Of a stretch of DNA of 64,000 nucleotides, positions 7,884 to 16,640 are shown piece after piece. Within the stretch, counting starts at the first letter, position 1. Each line of letters begins with the position of its first letter. Under the pieces are notes generated by a model, which saw only the letters and a list, made by a program, of their open reading frames with translations, was not told the origin of the DNA and did not search any database. Source of the stretch: JASLZO01 sp965247995 (GTDB lineage Bacteria > Chloroflexota > Dehalococcoidia > UBA6926); contig OZ252041.1 in assembly GCA_965247995.1 (NCBI GenBank), positions 806,001 through 870,000 of the forward strand, in the 5' to 3' direction. A program made the position numbers and the translations under genes.

Positions 7884-8855
7884 TCACGTCCTAGGGAACG
7901 CGATCAGGATGGCGACCGACGTGATGATCCAGCCACCGACGGTCACGAGGAGCGGCGGGTCCTTGAGGAGGACCTCCTCGGGCGCGCCGCCGAGGCCGCG
8001 GGAATGGGAGAGGTAGAGGTATCGGAAGATGCCGTAGATGACGAATGGGATGGTCATCATCATCTGGTCGGGTAGGTTGGGTGCGGTGAAGGTATAGAGG
8101 GCGTAGGCCATGAGGGTCGATGGCATGACGACTGCGTTGAACTGGTCCAAGAGTGGAACGGTATAGCGGTCGAGCGTCGGCCGGTGGTCTGGGCCGGCCG
8201 TCTCGAGCATCTGGACCTCTGAACGGCGTTTCGCGATGGCGATGAAGAGCGCGCCGAGGATGGTGCAGAGATAGAGCCACGGTGAGATAGGGACGTCGAT
8301 GGCCACGGCGCCGGCGAACACGCGCAGGACGTAGCCGGCCGCGACGGCGAGGATATCGAGGATCAAGAGGTGTTTCAGCAGCGCCGAGTAGCCAATCGTG
8401 AGGGCGACGTAGCCGAGCCCGACGAACCCCGTCGGCGTGTTGATGGCGAACATCCCGGCGATCCCGAGGGTGAAGAGGACGACGGCGACAACGGATGCTG
8501 GGAGCGTGGAGACGTGGCCGGCGGCGAGCGGCCGGAACCGTTTCTCCGGGTGGGCGCGGTCGCGAGCGATGTCGCGGAGGTCGTTGATAATGTAGCCGGC
8601 GCTGGCCAGGCCGCAGAAGGCGAGGAAGGCGAATGCAGCCGACTGGAGGTGCGCGAGAGCGCTCATGGGGTCGGAGAGGTCCCAGGCCAGCTCGACGGTG
8701 AACGCGAGAGGAAGCAGGAGGAGGGCGTTCTTGACCCACTGCTTGGGGCGGAGCAACCGGAACCACGACCGAACCAGTCCGGGACGGGGTAGCGACGCCG
8801 TGAGGATGGCCTCGGGCGGGACGCTCGTGGATCCGGCGGGCGGTGCCTGTCGCAC
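7884..8855 (-). CDS. UbiA-family prenyltransferase, resembling decaprenyl-phosphate phosphoribosyltransferase
   Basis: The first Asp-rich motif at 91-109 (NDLRDIARDRAHPEKRFRP) has the NDxxDxxxDxxHPxKxxRP pattern found in the group containing mycobacterial Rv3806c (UbiA). That enzyme moves 5-phosphoribose from PRPP to decaprenyl phosphate as the first step to decaprenyl-phospho-arabinose. The rest is eight or nine membrane helices with the second motif near YTVPLLDQFNAVV. In this family the sequence ending in HPxK rather than the quinone-type motif argues against a menaquinone or heme O role. No other arabinan or DprE-like genes are visible here, so the sugar donor step is inferred from the motif only. 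Confidence 0.85.
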   Translation of the reverse strand: MRQAPPAGSTSVPPEAILTASLPRPGLVRSWFRLLRPKQWVKNALLLLPLAFTVELAWDLSDPMSALAHLQSAAFAFLAFCGLASAGYIINDLRDIARDRAHPEKRFRPLAAGHVSTLPASVVAVVLFTLGIAGMFAINTPTGFVGLGYVALTIGYSALLKHLLILDILAVAAGYVLRVFAGAVAIDVPISPWLYLCTILGALFIAIAKRRSEVQMLETAGPDHRPTLDRYTVPLLDQFNAVVMPSTLMAYALYTFTAPNLPDQMMMTIPFVIYGIFRYLYLSHSRGLGGAPEEVLLKDPPLLVTVGGWIITSVAILIAFPRT

Positions 8856-8903
8856 GCGATCGTCCCTCCTTCAGGGGGTCGCGCCGATCATACGAACGGC
8901 TCG

Positions 8904-9668
8904 GTGACCGGTCAACGACGGGAAGAGGGCCACGCGCGGCGCATCCGGTTCGATGAGCTGCTGGTTTCGCGAGGGTTAGCGGCGACGCGCGAGAAGGCCC
9001 AGGCATTGATCCTGGCGGGGGTGGTGGACGTCGGCGGCCCGGTCCGGGGAACGCCGAGGCCGGGGACCCTGGTGTCGGCGGAGCTCGAGGTTTCGGTCCG
9101 AGAGGGGCCGCAGTTCGTCAGCCGGGGCGGTGAGAAACTCGCAGGCGCCCTCGATTCCTTCGGGATCGACCCCGCGGGGATGACGGCGATCGACGTGGGC
9201 GCGTCGACGGGAGGGTTTACCGACTGCCTTCTGCAGCGGGGAGCGTCCCGTGTCTATGCGATCGACGTTGGGCGCGGACAGTTGGCGTGGTCATTGCGGC
9301 AGGACCCGCGGGTGGTGTCGCTGGAGCGCGTGAATGCTCGGACACGGCTCCCGATCGATGAGGCGGCCGATCTGGCGACGGCAGACGTCTCGTTCATCTC
9401 GCTTACGCTCGTCATCGCTCCGATCGCGGACGCGGTCAGGCCGGGGGGACGGATCGTTGCGCTGGTGAAACCGCAGTTCGAGGCGGAACGCGCGGACATC
9501 GAGCCAGGCGGCGTGGTCCGTGATCCACGGGTCCGTGCAGCTTCGGTCGCGAAGGTCTGTTTCGCGGGGATGGGGCTCGGGCTCCGCGTCCGCGGAGTTG
9601 CGCCGGCGGCGATCGCTGGTCCGAAGGGGAACCGCGAGGTGTTCGTCTCGTTCCAGAAGGCCGGCTAG
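8904..9668 (+). CDS. tlyA: TlyA family rRNA (cytidine-2'-O)-methyltransferase
   Basis: Residues 14-75 form an S4 RNA-binding domain (RFDELLVSRGLAATREKAQALILAG). Residues 95-108 (AIDVGASTGGFTDC) form the SAM-binding glycine motif of an FtsJ-like methyltransferase, followed by the catalytic Lys region VKPQFEAE. TlyA proteins methylate 16S and 23S rRNA cytidines and influence capreomycin sensitivity; the older haemolysin label is historical. The GTG at 8904 is the only start before the S4 domain. The gene is divergent from the UbiA-family gene and converges on the ferredoxin gene. Confidence 0.93.
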   Translation: MTGQRREEGHARRIRFDELLVSRGLAATREKAQALILAGVVDVGGPVRGTPRPGTLVSAELEVSVREGPQFVSRGGEKLAGALDSFGIDPAGMTAIDVGASTGGFTDCLLQRGASRVYAIDVGRGQLAWSLRQDPRVVSLERVNARTRLPIDEAADLATADVSFISLTLVIAPIADAVRPGGRIVALVKPQFEAERADIEPGGVVRDPRVRAASVAKVCFAGMGLGLRVRGVAPAAIAGPKGNREVFVSFQKAG

Positions 9669-9702
9669 CGACCGGTCAATGTATTGGCGAGGGCAACGAG
9701 AA

Positions 9703-9722
9703 GGGCGGCCCGAAGGCCGCCC
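9703..9722. terminator. GC-rich hairpin between convergent tlyA and ferredoxin genes
   Basis: An 8-base perfect stem, GGGCGGCC and GGCCGCCC, closes a CGAA tetraloop. It sits between the two converging stop codons, where a bidirectional terminator is expected. Neither side has a proper T-run, so termination strength is uncertain. Confidence 0.55.
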
Positions 9723-9750
9723 GTTGGTTCCGTGATGTCGGTTGTGGCGG

Positions 9751-9999
9751 TTACGCGGACTTCTCGAACCACTCCTTGTTGAGGTCGATGAAGTGGCGCC
9801 ACTCTTCCGGGGTCTCGCTCTCCTCGAAGATGGCAGTCACGGGGCAGACGGGTTCGCACGCGGCGCAGTCGATGCACTCGTCCGGGTGGATGAAGTACAT
9901 GTTGTCTTCGTCGGTGGTATGTATGCAGTCGACGGGGCATACGTCAACGCACGCGCCATCCTTCAGATCGATGCAAGGCTCAGCGATGATGTAGGTCAT
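9751..9999 (-). CDS. fdxA: Seven-iron ferredoxin (3Fe-4S / 4Fe-4S)
   Basis: An 82-residue ferredoxin with the FdxA pattern. The first cluster region is EPCIDLKDGACVDVCPVDCI, where spacing of the first cysteines suits a 3Fe-4S centre. The second is CIDCAACEPVCPVTAI for 4Fe-4S. It carries electrons in the cytoplasm; the partner is unknown. A strong ribosome binding site (AAAGGAGGAG) lies about ten bases before the ATG, consistent with high expression. The gene is monocistronic by position. Confidence 0.94.
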   Translation of the reverse strand: MTYIIAEPCIDLKDGACVDVCPVDCIHTTDEDNMYFIHPDECIDCAACEPVCPVTAIFEESETPEEWRHFIDLNKEWFEKSA

Positions 10000-10137
10000 G
10001 GCGTTCTCGTGCTCCTCCTTTGTTCGTACTTGGGCGTAACCGGACCGATATCTACGCGCCCAATCGGATGTCAGTATATACCGGTCAAGGCGCCCCGGCG
10101 TGGTGCGGCTGGGTGGTCTGGGCCAACCTATGGGTGT

Positions 10138-10908
10138 TTACGTTTCGATTGCAAAGAGGGTGGGGATGACGGTACCGAGGAAGTAGCCAGCAATGGCGGT
10201 GACGAGGCCGATTGCGAAGACCTCGAAGCCCGAGAGCATGGGGTTGCGTTTCGTGAGCGCGGTCTTGCCGGCCCCCATTGCGAAGAGGGCGACTCCGGTG
10301 GCGACGAGGGACACGGGAACGACGATGCCCTGCTCGAGGACGGCGTAAGGGACGACGGGGACTGCAGCGCCGACAAGGAACGAGACCCCCATGACGGCGG
10401 CGTCCTTCCAGGGGACGGTGGCCTCATCCGGTGAGAGGCCGAGTTCCTTTTCGATCATGGTGCGCACGAAGACATTGGGAGTCGCCGCAAGCTTGTCCGC
10501 AACGAAATGGGCGTCATCCTCGGAGAGGCCCTCGCGGCGGAGGATTTCGGCCATGTCGCCACGTTCCTGCATTGGATCGACGGAGATGCGTTCCACCTCG
10601 CGGCGAATTTCAGCTTCGGTGAACTCCTTTTCAGCGCGCGACGACAGCAAGGCGCCGGCTGCCATGGAGACCATCCCACCGAGGCTGCCGGCGAGGCCGG
10701 CGATGATGGTAAGGCCGTTGTCCGCGGTGGCACCGTAGACGGAGGAGACGAGGATGGCGGTGCTGATGAGGCCGTCCTGCATGCCGAAGATGACCTCGCG
10801 GACGCGTCCAAGCGACGCGATGCGGGCTTTTTCGTCGCCGACGTGCGCGGCGGGATCACCTTCCGGGCGCGGCGGCGGTCCTTGATTGACGGGTCCCGAT
10901 GCAGGCAC
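10138..10908 (-). CDS. VIT1/CCC1 family iron or manganese transporter
   Basis: The sequence REVIFGMQDGLISTAILVSS at about 37-56 and GGMVSMAAGALLSSRAEKEF at about 77-98 are the conserved first helix and metal-path region of the VIT1/CCC1 family, which moves Fe2+ or Mn2+ across membranes. A soluble acidic loop (about 98-160) matches the metal-collecting insert of the family, and three further helices follow. It starts at GTG, six bases after the HNH nuclease gene on the same strand, so it is probably co-transcribed with it. Confidence 0.9.
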   Translation of the reverse strand: MPASGPVNQGPPPRPEGDPAAHVGDEKARIASLGRVREVIFGMQDGLISTAILVSSVYGATADNGLTIIAGLAGSLGGMVSMAAGALLSSRAEKEFTEAEIRREVERISVDPMQERGDMAEILRREGLSEDDAHFVADKLAATPNVFVRTMIEKELGLSPDEATVPWKDAAVMGVSFLVGAAVPVVPYAVLEQGIVVPVSLVATGVALFAMGAGKTALTKRNPMLSGFEVFAIGLVTAIAGYFLGTVIPTLFAIET

Positions 10909-10914
10909 GGGGCG

Positions 10915-11499
10915 CTACGACCCGAGGCGTTCTTCGGCGCCGGGCACGAATTTGCGCCACTCCGCGTGGATGTTGAGGAATCGGTAGAACGGGTAGTACG
11001 GGTTTGGCGAAGGGGGTCCCGGCTCGCGCAGGAGCCGCATGTTCGCTTCCCACGGGGTCCTGCCGGCCTTGCGGTGGTTGCACCGGACGCACGCCGAGAC
11101 GACGTTCTCCCAGCTGTTCTCGCCGCCGCGCGAGCGTGGCATGACGTGGTCGAGGGTGAGGTCGCGGCCCGTTTCGCCACAGTACTGGCAGGTCTGGTGG
11201 TCGCGGTTGAAGACCTCGCGGCGCGTGAGCCGCCGTGGCGCGAAGGGTCGCCGGACGTAGGTCGCGAGGCGGATGACGGAGGGGATGTCCAGGACTTCGG
11301 TCGTGGACTGGATGGTGCCGCGGCCGTTCTCGACCATTTCGGCCTTGCCGACGATCAAGAGAAGGACAGCGCGGCGGACGCGGGTGACGTTCAGGGGTTC
11401 GTAGTTGCCGTTGAGGACAAGGACGGCGGAATTCAGGATTTGGGCCACGTTCCGGCGAGCGACTAGATCTGCGCCGGTCGTCGCTAGATCGCTGACCAT
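10915..11499 (-). CDS. HNH endonuclease family protein
   Basis: The C-terminal half is a complete HNH fold. C104/C107 and C137/C140 form the structural zinc site, LDHVMP (D117, H118) gives the metal and general-base residues, and NHRK follows at 141-144. The N-terminal part (VLVLNGNYEPLNVTRVRRAVLLLI) is typical of a stand-alone HNH protein common in Actinobacteria, Cyanobacteria and Chloroflexota whose function is unknown; it is not a homing endonuclease context. RBS-like GGAG and AAAGG lie before the ATG. Confidence 0.92.
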   Translation of the reverse strand: MVSDLATTGADLVARRNVAQILNSAVLVLNGNYEPLNVTRVRRAVLLLIVGKAEMVENGRGTIQSTTEVLDIPSVIRLATYVRRPFAPRRLTRREVFNRDHQTCQYCGETGRDLTLDHVMPRSRGGENSWENVVSACVRCNHRKAGRTPWEANMRLLREPGPPSPNPYYPFYRFLNIHAEWRKFVPGAEERLGS

Positions 11500-11514
11500 C
11501 CTTTCACTCCGCTC

Positions 11515-12018
11515 CTATGAGTTCCCGACGCGGCGTGCGAGTTCTTCCAGGTTACCCGGCAGCACGTCGGCCAGAGGGAAGATGGCGTCGAGGAAGAAGC
11601 CAGCGAGGGCTGACCCAGCAACGAGGTCGTTGGCCCCGCCGAAGGGCACGTAGTCCGCGATGAAGACGACCACGCTGGCGAACAAGGCCCCGATGAAGAG
11701 GCCAAGCGCGGTGCCGGCAACGCGGTCGACCCAACCCAGGAAGACGAAAGTCAGGGCCTTCCGGACGAGGCTGCCGATGGTGGTGGCAGCTACCAGCGTC
11801 ACGGCAACGATGAGGACGAAGCTGAGGACTTTTGCGGTCGTCTCGCTATCGATGACCTGACCAAGCAATTCGGCGACGCGGTCGCCGAATTGGCCTGCGA
11901 GCATGATGCCGACGACCATGCCGCCGAGGTTCGCGACCATTCGGATCAGGCCACTGCGGAAACCCATAAACGACGGGATGACGAGCAGTGCGATCAGCAC
12001 CAAGTCCAGGCCGTTCAT
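11515..12018 (-). CDS. CvpA family membrane protein
   Basis: A 167-residue protein with four membrane helices and the CvpA start pattern (LDLVLIALLVIPSFMGFRSGLIRM). Family members are linked to colicin V production and envelope integrity, with no settled biochemical role. The ATG at 12018 is used because earlier in-frame codons give Arg/Pro-rich sequence unlike the family. It is divergent from cmk across a short gap and upstream of the HNH gene. Confidence 0.85.
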   Translation of the reverse strand: MNGLDLVLIALLVIPSFMGFRSGLIRMVANLGGMVVGIMLAGQFGDRVAELLGQVIDSETTAKVLSFVLIVAVTLVAATTIGSLVRKALTFVFLGWVDRVAGTALGLFIGALFASVVVFIADYVPFGGANDLVAGSALAGFFLDAIFPLADVLPGNLEELARRVGNS

Positions 12019-12083
12019 GGGTCCGATTATAGCGGGGGCAGGTAGGGAACCAGCTTGGCGGCGACGGCGTGCGAAGATGCGGC

Positions 12084-12782
12084 ATGTCCACTGCGCGCAA
12101 GGCGGTCCGGGGGCCGATCGCGATCGACGGCCCGGTTGCTGCCGGGAAGTCGACGATCGGACGGCTGGTGGCGGAGCGGCTCGGCTGGGCGTCCCTCGAC
12201 ACGGGACTGATGTACCGGGCTGTGGGCTACGTTGCGGTCGAGCGCCGGCTGCCGATGGACGACGACGACGCGTTGGAGTCCGCGGCACAGGACACAGACG
12301 TGCGGGTGTTGGGTAGAGAGGTGGCGATCTCCGTGGCTGGGGCCGACCTAGGGGCCGAGCTTACCGATCTGGCTGTGTCAGCGGCTGCGTCTGCGGTGGC
12401 GGCCCGGCCGCGGGTCCGGGCGGTGCTGGTGGCGAAGCAGCAGGCGATCGCGTCCGAGACCGGGGGCGAGATCGTGATGGTGGGTCGGGATATCGGGACG
12501 GTGGTGTTGGGAGACGCGTCGACGAAGATCTTCCTGGACGGGCCCGCGGAGGAGCGGGCCCGTCGGCGGCACGCCGAGATGGCTGCGGGCGGCAGCGGCG
12601 TCTCTTACGAGGAGGTGCTCACGGAGCTCCGGGCTCGCGATGCGCGGGATATGGAGCGGGAGGACTCGCCGTTGCGGCCTGCAGCGGACGCGCACGTCGT
12701 TCAGAGCGAGGGGTTGGGTGTGGAGGAGGTGGTCGAGGCGGTGTTGCGGTTGGCGGCTGGTGGCGGTGGTGGTCCGGAGTAG
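12084..12782 (+). CDS. cmk: Cytidylate kinase
   Basis: Phosphorylates CMP and dCMP with ATP. The P-loop GPVAAGKS is at 16-23 and the CMP-binding segment SLDTGLMYRAVG follows. GRDIGTVVL and the lid region with Arg residues (EERARRRHAEM) are present. Length is 232 residues from the ATG at 12084; a GTG at 12069 would add five residues and cannot be excluded. In many genomes cmk lies with rpsA or der, which are not seen here. Confidence 0.93.
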   Translation: MSTARKAVRGPIAIDGPVAAGKSTIGRLVAERLGWASLDTGLMYRAVGYVAVERRLPMDDDDALESAAQDTDVRVLGREVAISVAGADLGAELTDLAVSAAASAVAARPRVRAVLVAKQQAIASETGGEIVMVGRDIGTVVLGDASTKIFLDGPAEERARRRHAEMAAGGSGVSYEEVLTELRARDARDMEREDSPLRPAADAHVVQSEGLGVEEVVEAVLRLAAGGGGGPE

Positions 12783-12785
12783 CAG

Positions 12786-12818
12786 GGCGGGCGTCCTAGG
12801 CGAGATGTCGCGCCCGCC
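12786..12818 (+). terminator. Possible terminator hairpin after cmk
   Basis: GGCGGGCG at 12786-12793 pairs with CGCCCGCC at 12811-12818 across a 17-base loop, starting just after the cmk stop. There is no T-run. The following 12819-13073 shows no gene. Confidence 0.35.
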
Positions 12819-13073
12819 GTTGAGCGCGGGACCACGTGAGCGAAGCTGATTGGTGCACCCGAGGTGGGCGCGCACCAACAGACAGAAATCGTATCTGGTT
12901 ATCGAGCAGTTCGCGGCCCGCGGGATGGGTCACGCTCTAGGTCTGGCTCATCCGGCGGGAACGACCGTTTGCGGCACGCCTATTTGCGGGCTTTGGCCAT
13001 CTGCTCAGTAGCTCCCGTCCCCCCTCGGTTCGCGAACTTCCCTGGTCACGTGCACCACACGTCCGAGTCAGCA

Positions 13074-13841
13074 TCACGCGAGGTCCTGTTCCGCGGTCCC
13101 ATCCGGCTGGATCAGTGACGCTCGTTCTTCAATTGTTTGAAACAACTCTGCGGCGAGCAGTTGATACTCATCCATCAACCCGCGCATGGCATCGGTGCCC
13201 TGAGCGGCTACCACCGCCTTCGCGATCCTAAAGAATGCTCCCATCGCGAACACGAGAATCTTCGCACGGTCATCCCGGGTTGGGCCTTGTGGAGGCACCG
13301 CGTCGCTGGTGGCGTAAAACACGCCGTGAGCAGCCATTGACCTCAATCTGTAGAACGTCAGATACCCGCCTCTCCAAACTTCGTTTCCAGCAGCTGCGTC
13401 GAGTTGATCACATATGTCATTGAGGTGCTTCCACCTCCTGTTTGGAGGGATTGGTGTTTTACCACCTTCGATCTTGCTTCGCATTTCCGCGGACGTATGG
13501 TCTGGGACGATATATCCGCCGTGGGTTAAGTATTCGACCATGCGGCGGTTAAGATCCCCGTTTATGTAGGTCAGGTCGGCGGAGAGTTCAAAGAGCGTGC
13601 GGGTGATCACAAGGGTTCCCGCTATATCAGCATGTTCCCCGTTCACGAGTACGTTCACGGACCGCAGGTGTAGATGTGCCTGGCGGAACGCGGCGGATTG
13701 AAAAGAGTTCCACAAATGCGGTAACTGTGTGGTTCCCTCATCGGTTTCGTAATCATCTGGCGGCGCCCTTCCAAGCGGAACACCAAATGTGCGGTCAAGA
13801 ACCGTTTGAGTCAGGTTTCGGGTCCGTTCCAACAAATCCAT
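13074..13841 (-). CDS. Hypothetical protein, DUF5677-like
   Basis: A 255-residue, mainly helical soluble protein. The central segment ADIAGTLVITRTLFELSADLTYI resembles the conserved Arg/Glu helix of the DUF5677 group (proteins of unknown function often found in defence or mobile regions), and the MAAHGVFY segment near 175 resembles its second conserved His. Recognition is from memory and tentative. Base composition is clearly lower in GC than the cmk side, and it stands alone with long flanking gaps, so it was probably acquired by transfer. Confidence 0.72.
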   Translation of the reverse strand: MDLLERTRNLTQTVLDRTFGVPLGRAPPDDYETDEGTTQLPHLWNSFQSAAFRQAHLHLRSVNVLVNGEHADIAGTLVITRTLFELSADLTYINGDLNRRMVEYLTHGGYIVPDHTSAEMRSKIEGGKTPIPPNRRWKHLNDICDQLDAAAGNEVWRGGYLTFYRLRSMAAHGVFYATSDAVPPQGPTRDDRAKILVFAMGAFFRIAKAVVAAQGTDAMRGLMDEYQLLAAELFQTIEERASLIQPDGTAEQDLA

Positions 13842-14216
13842 AGCGCTCCCACATTCATTACTCGCCTACGTAGGTTCACGGTTGGACTAACCCTGTCCGT
13901 GGCACACGAGCCCAGAGTGATCGCGCTTGTGACCCACGTGCCCGCTCTCGCCGGCGACGCTGGCGTTCAACCACGTCGTGGCGGTTATGGCACTACTCGA
14001 GGTCAGCACTCAGCAAACGCCACGACCGTGGTGAATGAGGCGTTCCCCGGCTGGCACACTTCTGACGAGATCCCTAGCGCGGGTATCTTATCGGGCAACG
14101 AAAAACGACCGTTTTGCGCTATATAAGGATGGCCGCGCCACGGACCCGACGCGATCCGGGCTGCGTATGTCAGGGCCGGTAACGGGCCGTGGTCTGGTGG
14201 GTGTGCGGCGGCGGAA
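13842..14216. other. Intergenic stretch without a recognisable gene
   Basis: About 375 bases between two leftward accessory genes. Short frames on both strands show no family features or ribosome binding sites. I see no RNA gene or repeat in it. Confidence 0.6.
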
Positions 14217-14873
14217 TCAGTCGCGGACTGCGAGCACCTTGCTGACCAAGCCCGATTCGGACAGGTCGTCAAACGACCCGCGTGAGTCTACGTAATTCCC
14301 AGAAGGAACCGCGGTATCCCCGGTGAGCACATACCTGGATGGCTCCGCGAATCCGAAGTATATGCGCGGATCCGATTCCGATTGCTTGAGGAACCAGAGG
14401 TACCGTTGTCCCGTCTCCATCGGTTCGATTCCTGACGGAACGGGCCATTCAGCCGGGTCGCCGTCTTCCGGTATCTTGCCTATCGCCTCGTGTTGCGTGA
14501 TGGTCAACAAGGGAGGCCCGGCGCCGTGCAGGTACTGTTTCACCTGAATCTCGTACAAGCGGCCGCGGGAATACACGCGCGGGTCCTCCTGAAACGGGTC
14601 ACTTTCCAGCCGGGCGGTGTTGTGAATGCCGACCGCGCCGAGTACGGTCCCAATCACAACGACATCCGCCTCTGCAACCAACTCAGTTATCGATTCGGCT
14701 CGCCGGTACAGGACCATGCTCGTAGGGGACTCGACCGGCTCAGATGCAGTGACCTCCACGGATACTTCCGCCCTGGTGGCGTAGACACCAGCCCAAACAA
14801 CCGCAACGAGCACCGCCGTCCCGGCGAACGCGATGCCGAGAAGCCGAACCGGGTTCAAACGTTTCGCATTCAT
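14217..14873 (-). CDS. Exported or membrane-anchored hypothetical protein
   Basis: A 218-residue protein with one N-terminal hydrophobic helix (about 12-32, LLGIAFAGTAVLVAVVWAGV) after a basic MNAKR start, so the bulk is extracytoplasmic. The soluble part (ADVVVIGTVLGAV ... YEIQVKQYLHG ... RYLWFLK) recalls the small beta-rich domain of secreted proteins that report binding or envelope stress, but I do not recognise a family. It starts with the same MNAK as the membrane protein at 49700-50077, which may be chance. Confidence 0.75.
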   Translation of the reverse strand: MNAKRLNPVRLLGIAFAGTAVLVAVVWAGVYATRAEVSVEVTASEPVESPTSMVLYRRAESITELVAEADVVVIGTVLGAVGIHNTARLESDPFQEDPRVYSRGRLYEIQVKQYLHGAGPPLLTITQHEAIGKIPEDGDPAEWPVPSGIEPMETGQRYLWFLKQSESDPRIYFGFAEPSRYVLTGDTAVPSGNYVDSRGSFDDLSESGLVSKVLAVRD

Positions 14874-15119
14874 GTCGCACTTACTCCAGAAGGATGCTTA
14901 GAGCCGCACAAGGCGGTATCCCATGTTGGTGCAAGTCCTTATAGAGAGGCGACCGGTGATGGCGACTTTCCGCTGAAGGTGACGCAGGTATGACGTGACA
15001 ACCGCTAGTTTGCTCTATCCGCGGCATCGGCCGGCGAGTTTTTTCGCCGATAGCGAGTGCGTTCTAGGCGCGAGATGTGAGGTGATCCGCGGCGATGAAT
15101 TCCTGGGCCGCTATGCCGG

Positions 15120-16106
15120 TCAGGGCAGGAAACTATCGTCTATGGCGAAGTCGTAGCTGTCGAGCGCCTGGTCGATCAACCCTTGTTCTACGAAGTATTG
15201 CGCCACGTCTTTGGCGAACTGCTGGACGGCGCCTCCGAGCCACTCCTCGGATTTCTGCTCCTCGGCTGACAGAAACGTGAACGTGTCCAGTAAGGACCGT
15301 GCGGATTCCACGTCCATGCCAGCGGCCTGGGCGATAGATTCCGTGTAGCGGTCGGGGTCGGACTCGTAGGTGATCCTCGACTGCTCCGTCACCTCCATGA
15401 ACTTCCGCATCAGGTCGGGATGCTCATCCACGAACTCTTCGGTCGCCACCACCACATCAAACACGCGAATGCCGATCGCCTCCTGCTCCGACGCGGGCAT
15501 GAGCTCGTGACCGAACTCCCTCATGCGCTGCAGCGGGCCGCCAAATGCGCACGCCATGGCGACCTCACCCCGAGCCAGCGCGGCGGCGGCGGTTGGGGGG
15601 TCCATCTCCACGATGTCAATCTTGTCGGCATCCACCTCCAGGTAGTCCAACGTGCGCAGAAGCTTGTAGTGCGTCATGTTGCCGATCGTGGTGGCGACCT
15701 TCTTGCCCTCTAGCTCCTTCGCGTTGGACTGGGTGATACCGGTGTCGTTGTGCACGATGCAGTTGTCCGCCTCGGAGTAGCTGATCGCTACTCCGAGCAA
15801 CTTCACGCGCTGGCCATTGGAGACTGCGACGACCCATGGGACAACGCCCTGCGCGTAGACGATCTGCACTTCTCCCGCCGCAATCGCCTCGTTTGTTTCG
15901 ATGCCGGTCCAGAACGTGCGCCACTCCACCTCTACGCCGAGCTCTTCGTCGTAGGTCTTCTCGATCTGTGCAATCTGGTTGGCGGTGGGCCACTCAGGAA
16001 AATAGGCCACAGTTATCTTGTCGATCTCGTCTCCGCCACACGCCGCTGCCATTAACGCCGCGATGGCGCTAATCACGGTGAACACGACCAGGTACCGTCG
16101 TTTCAT
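15120..16106 (-). CDS. TauA/SsuA-type ABC transporter substrate-binding lipoprotein
   Basis: A lipobox (MAAAC, lipidated Cys23) ends the signal peptide. The mature protein follows the periplasmic binding fold of the nitrate/sulfonate/taurine class: ITVAYFPEWPTANQIAQ, then EAIAAGEVQIVYAQG, a ligand-loop region with TTIGNMTHYKLLRTL, and DPPTAAAALARGEVAMACAFGG. The ligand is probably a small sulfonate, nitrate-like or aromatic compound. No ATPase or permease gene is adjacent on either side, so it must work with components encoded elsewhere or is an orphan. Confidence 0.9.
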   Translation of the reverse strand: MKRRYLVVFTVISAIAALMAAACGGDEIDKITVAYFPEWPTANQIAQIEKTYDEELGVEVEWRTFWTGIETNEAIAAGEVQIVYAQGVVPWVVAVSNGQRVKLLGVAISYSEADNCIVHNDTGITQSNAKELEGKKVATTIGNMTHYKLLRTLDYLEVDADKIDIVEMDPPTAAAALARGEVAMACAFGGPLQRMREFGHELMPASEQEAIGIRVFDVVVATEEFVDEHPDLMRKFMEVTEQSRITYESDPDRYTESIAQAAGMDVESARSLLDTFTFLSAEEQKSEEWLGGAVQQFAKDVAQYFVEQGLIDQALDSYDFAIDDSFLP

Positions 16107-16325
16107 GAAGGGCTAATCCCTTTCGTCGAATGATTTGACCGGCCAGACACCTCGCGCCAATTCAATCACATTTCTTTGAATATCCGTTGGGCGACCCGTT
16201 GCGTTGACAGGACCTTGCCGCGATGTGCGTCGACGGCAGACCGTCTCTTCGATGGCGGTCATTCAGCCTGCCAAAGCCCTCGCCGGCGGTGATGAGGGAA
16301 ACGCGGCGCCGCGTCTCGCGACGAG

Positions 16326-16640
16326 CTATGGCCGCGGCGGCCAGTTCAGCGCCTTCTCCAAGTTGGCGAGGTAGTCGGCGAAGGCGTGGCGTCCCGTCGC
16401 GGTTGCCTGTACCCACGTGCGCGGCTTGGAATCCTGGAACTCTTTCGTGGTGACGAGATAGCCGGCGCCCTCGAGCTTTCCCAAATGGGTGGTGAGGTTT
16501 CCGCCGGTCAGGTCGAGCGTTTTCTGAATGAACCCGTAGGCGAGCCGGTCCGCCTCGGGCTGGGAGACCAGAACGGTCATGATCCGCAGTCGGGTGGGCT
16601 GGTGGATGGTCTCGTTGAGAACGATGGGTTCGTCGGTCAA
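16326..16640 (-). CDS. Winged-helix transcriptional regulator (HTH_34 / ArsR-like)
   Basis: A 104-residue protein with the pattern ETIHQPTRLRIMTVL, a recognition-helix segment LTGGNLTTHLGKLEGAGYL and a wing (TWVQATATGRHAFADYL). This matches the small winged-helix family that regulates ABC exporters. The TTG at 16640 is chosen as start because it overlaps the stop of the preceding membrane-protein gene (TTGA), giving translational coupling; longer in-frame extensions read as Arg/Gly-rich noise. Together with its partner it lies divergent from an ABC exporter, its likely target. Confidence 0.87.
   Translation of the reverse strand: MTDEPIVLNETIHQPTRLRIMTVLVSQPEADRLAYGFIQKTLDLTGGNLTTHLGKLEGAGYLVTTKEFQDSKPRTWVQATATGRHAFADYLANLEKALNWPPRP

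Noticed and set aside
14900..15000. Riboswitch-like purine-rich stretch between two leftward genes
   Set aside because: No conserved core of a known riboswitch class could be matched, and the downstream gene has no metabolite link.
15032..15049. CGGCGA...TCGCCG hairpin with a T-rich loop near the SBP gene end
   Set aside because: The T-run is in the loop, not after the stem, on either strand, so it does not fit a terminator; likely chance.
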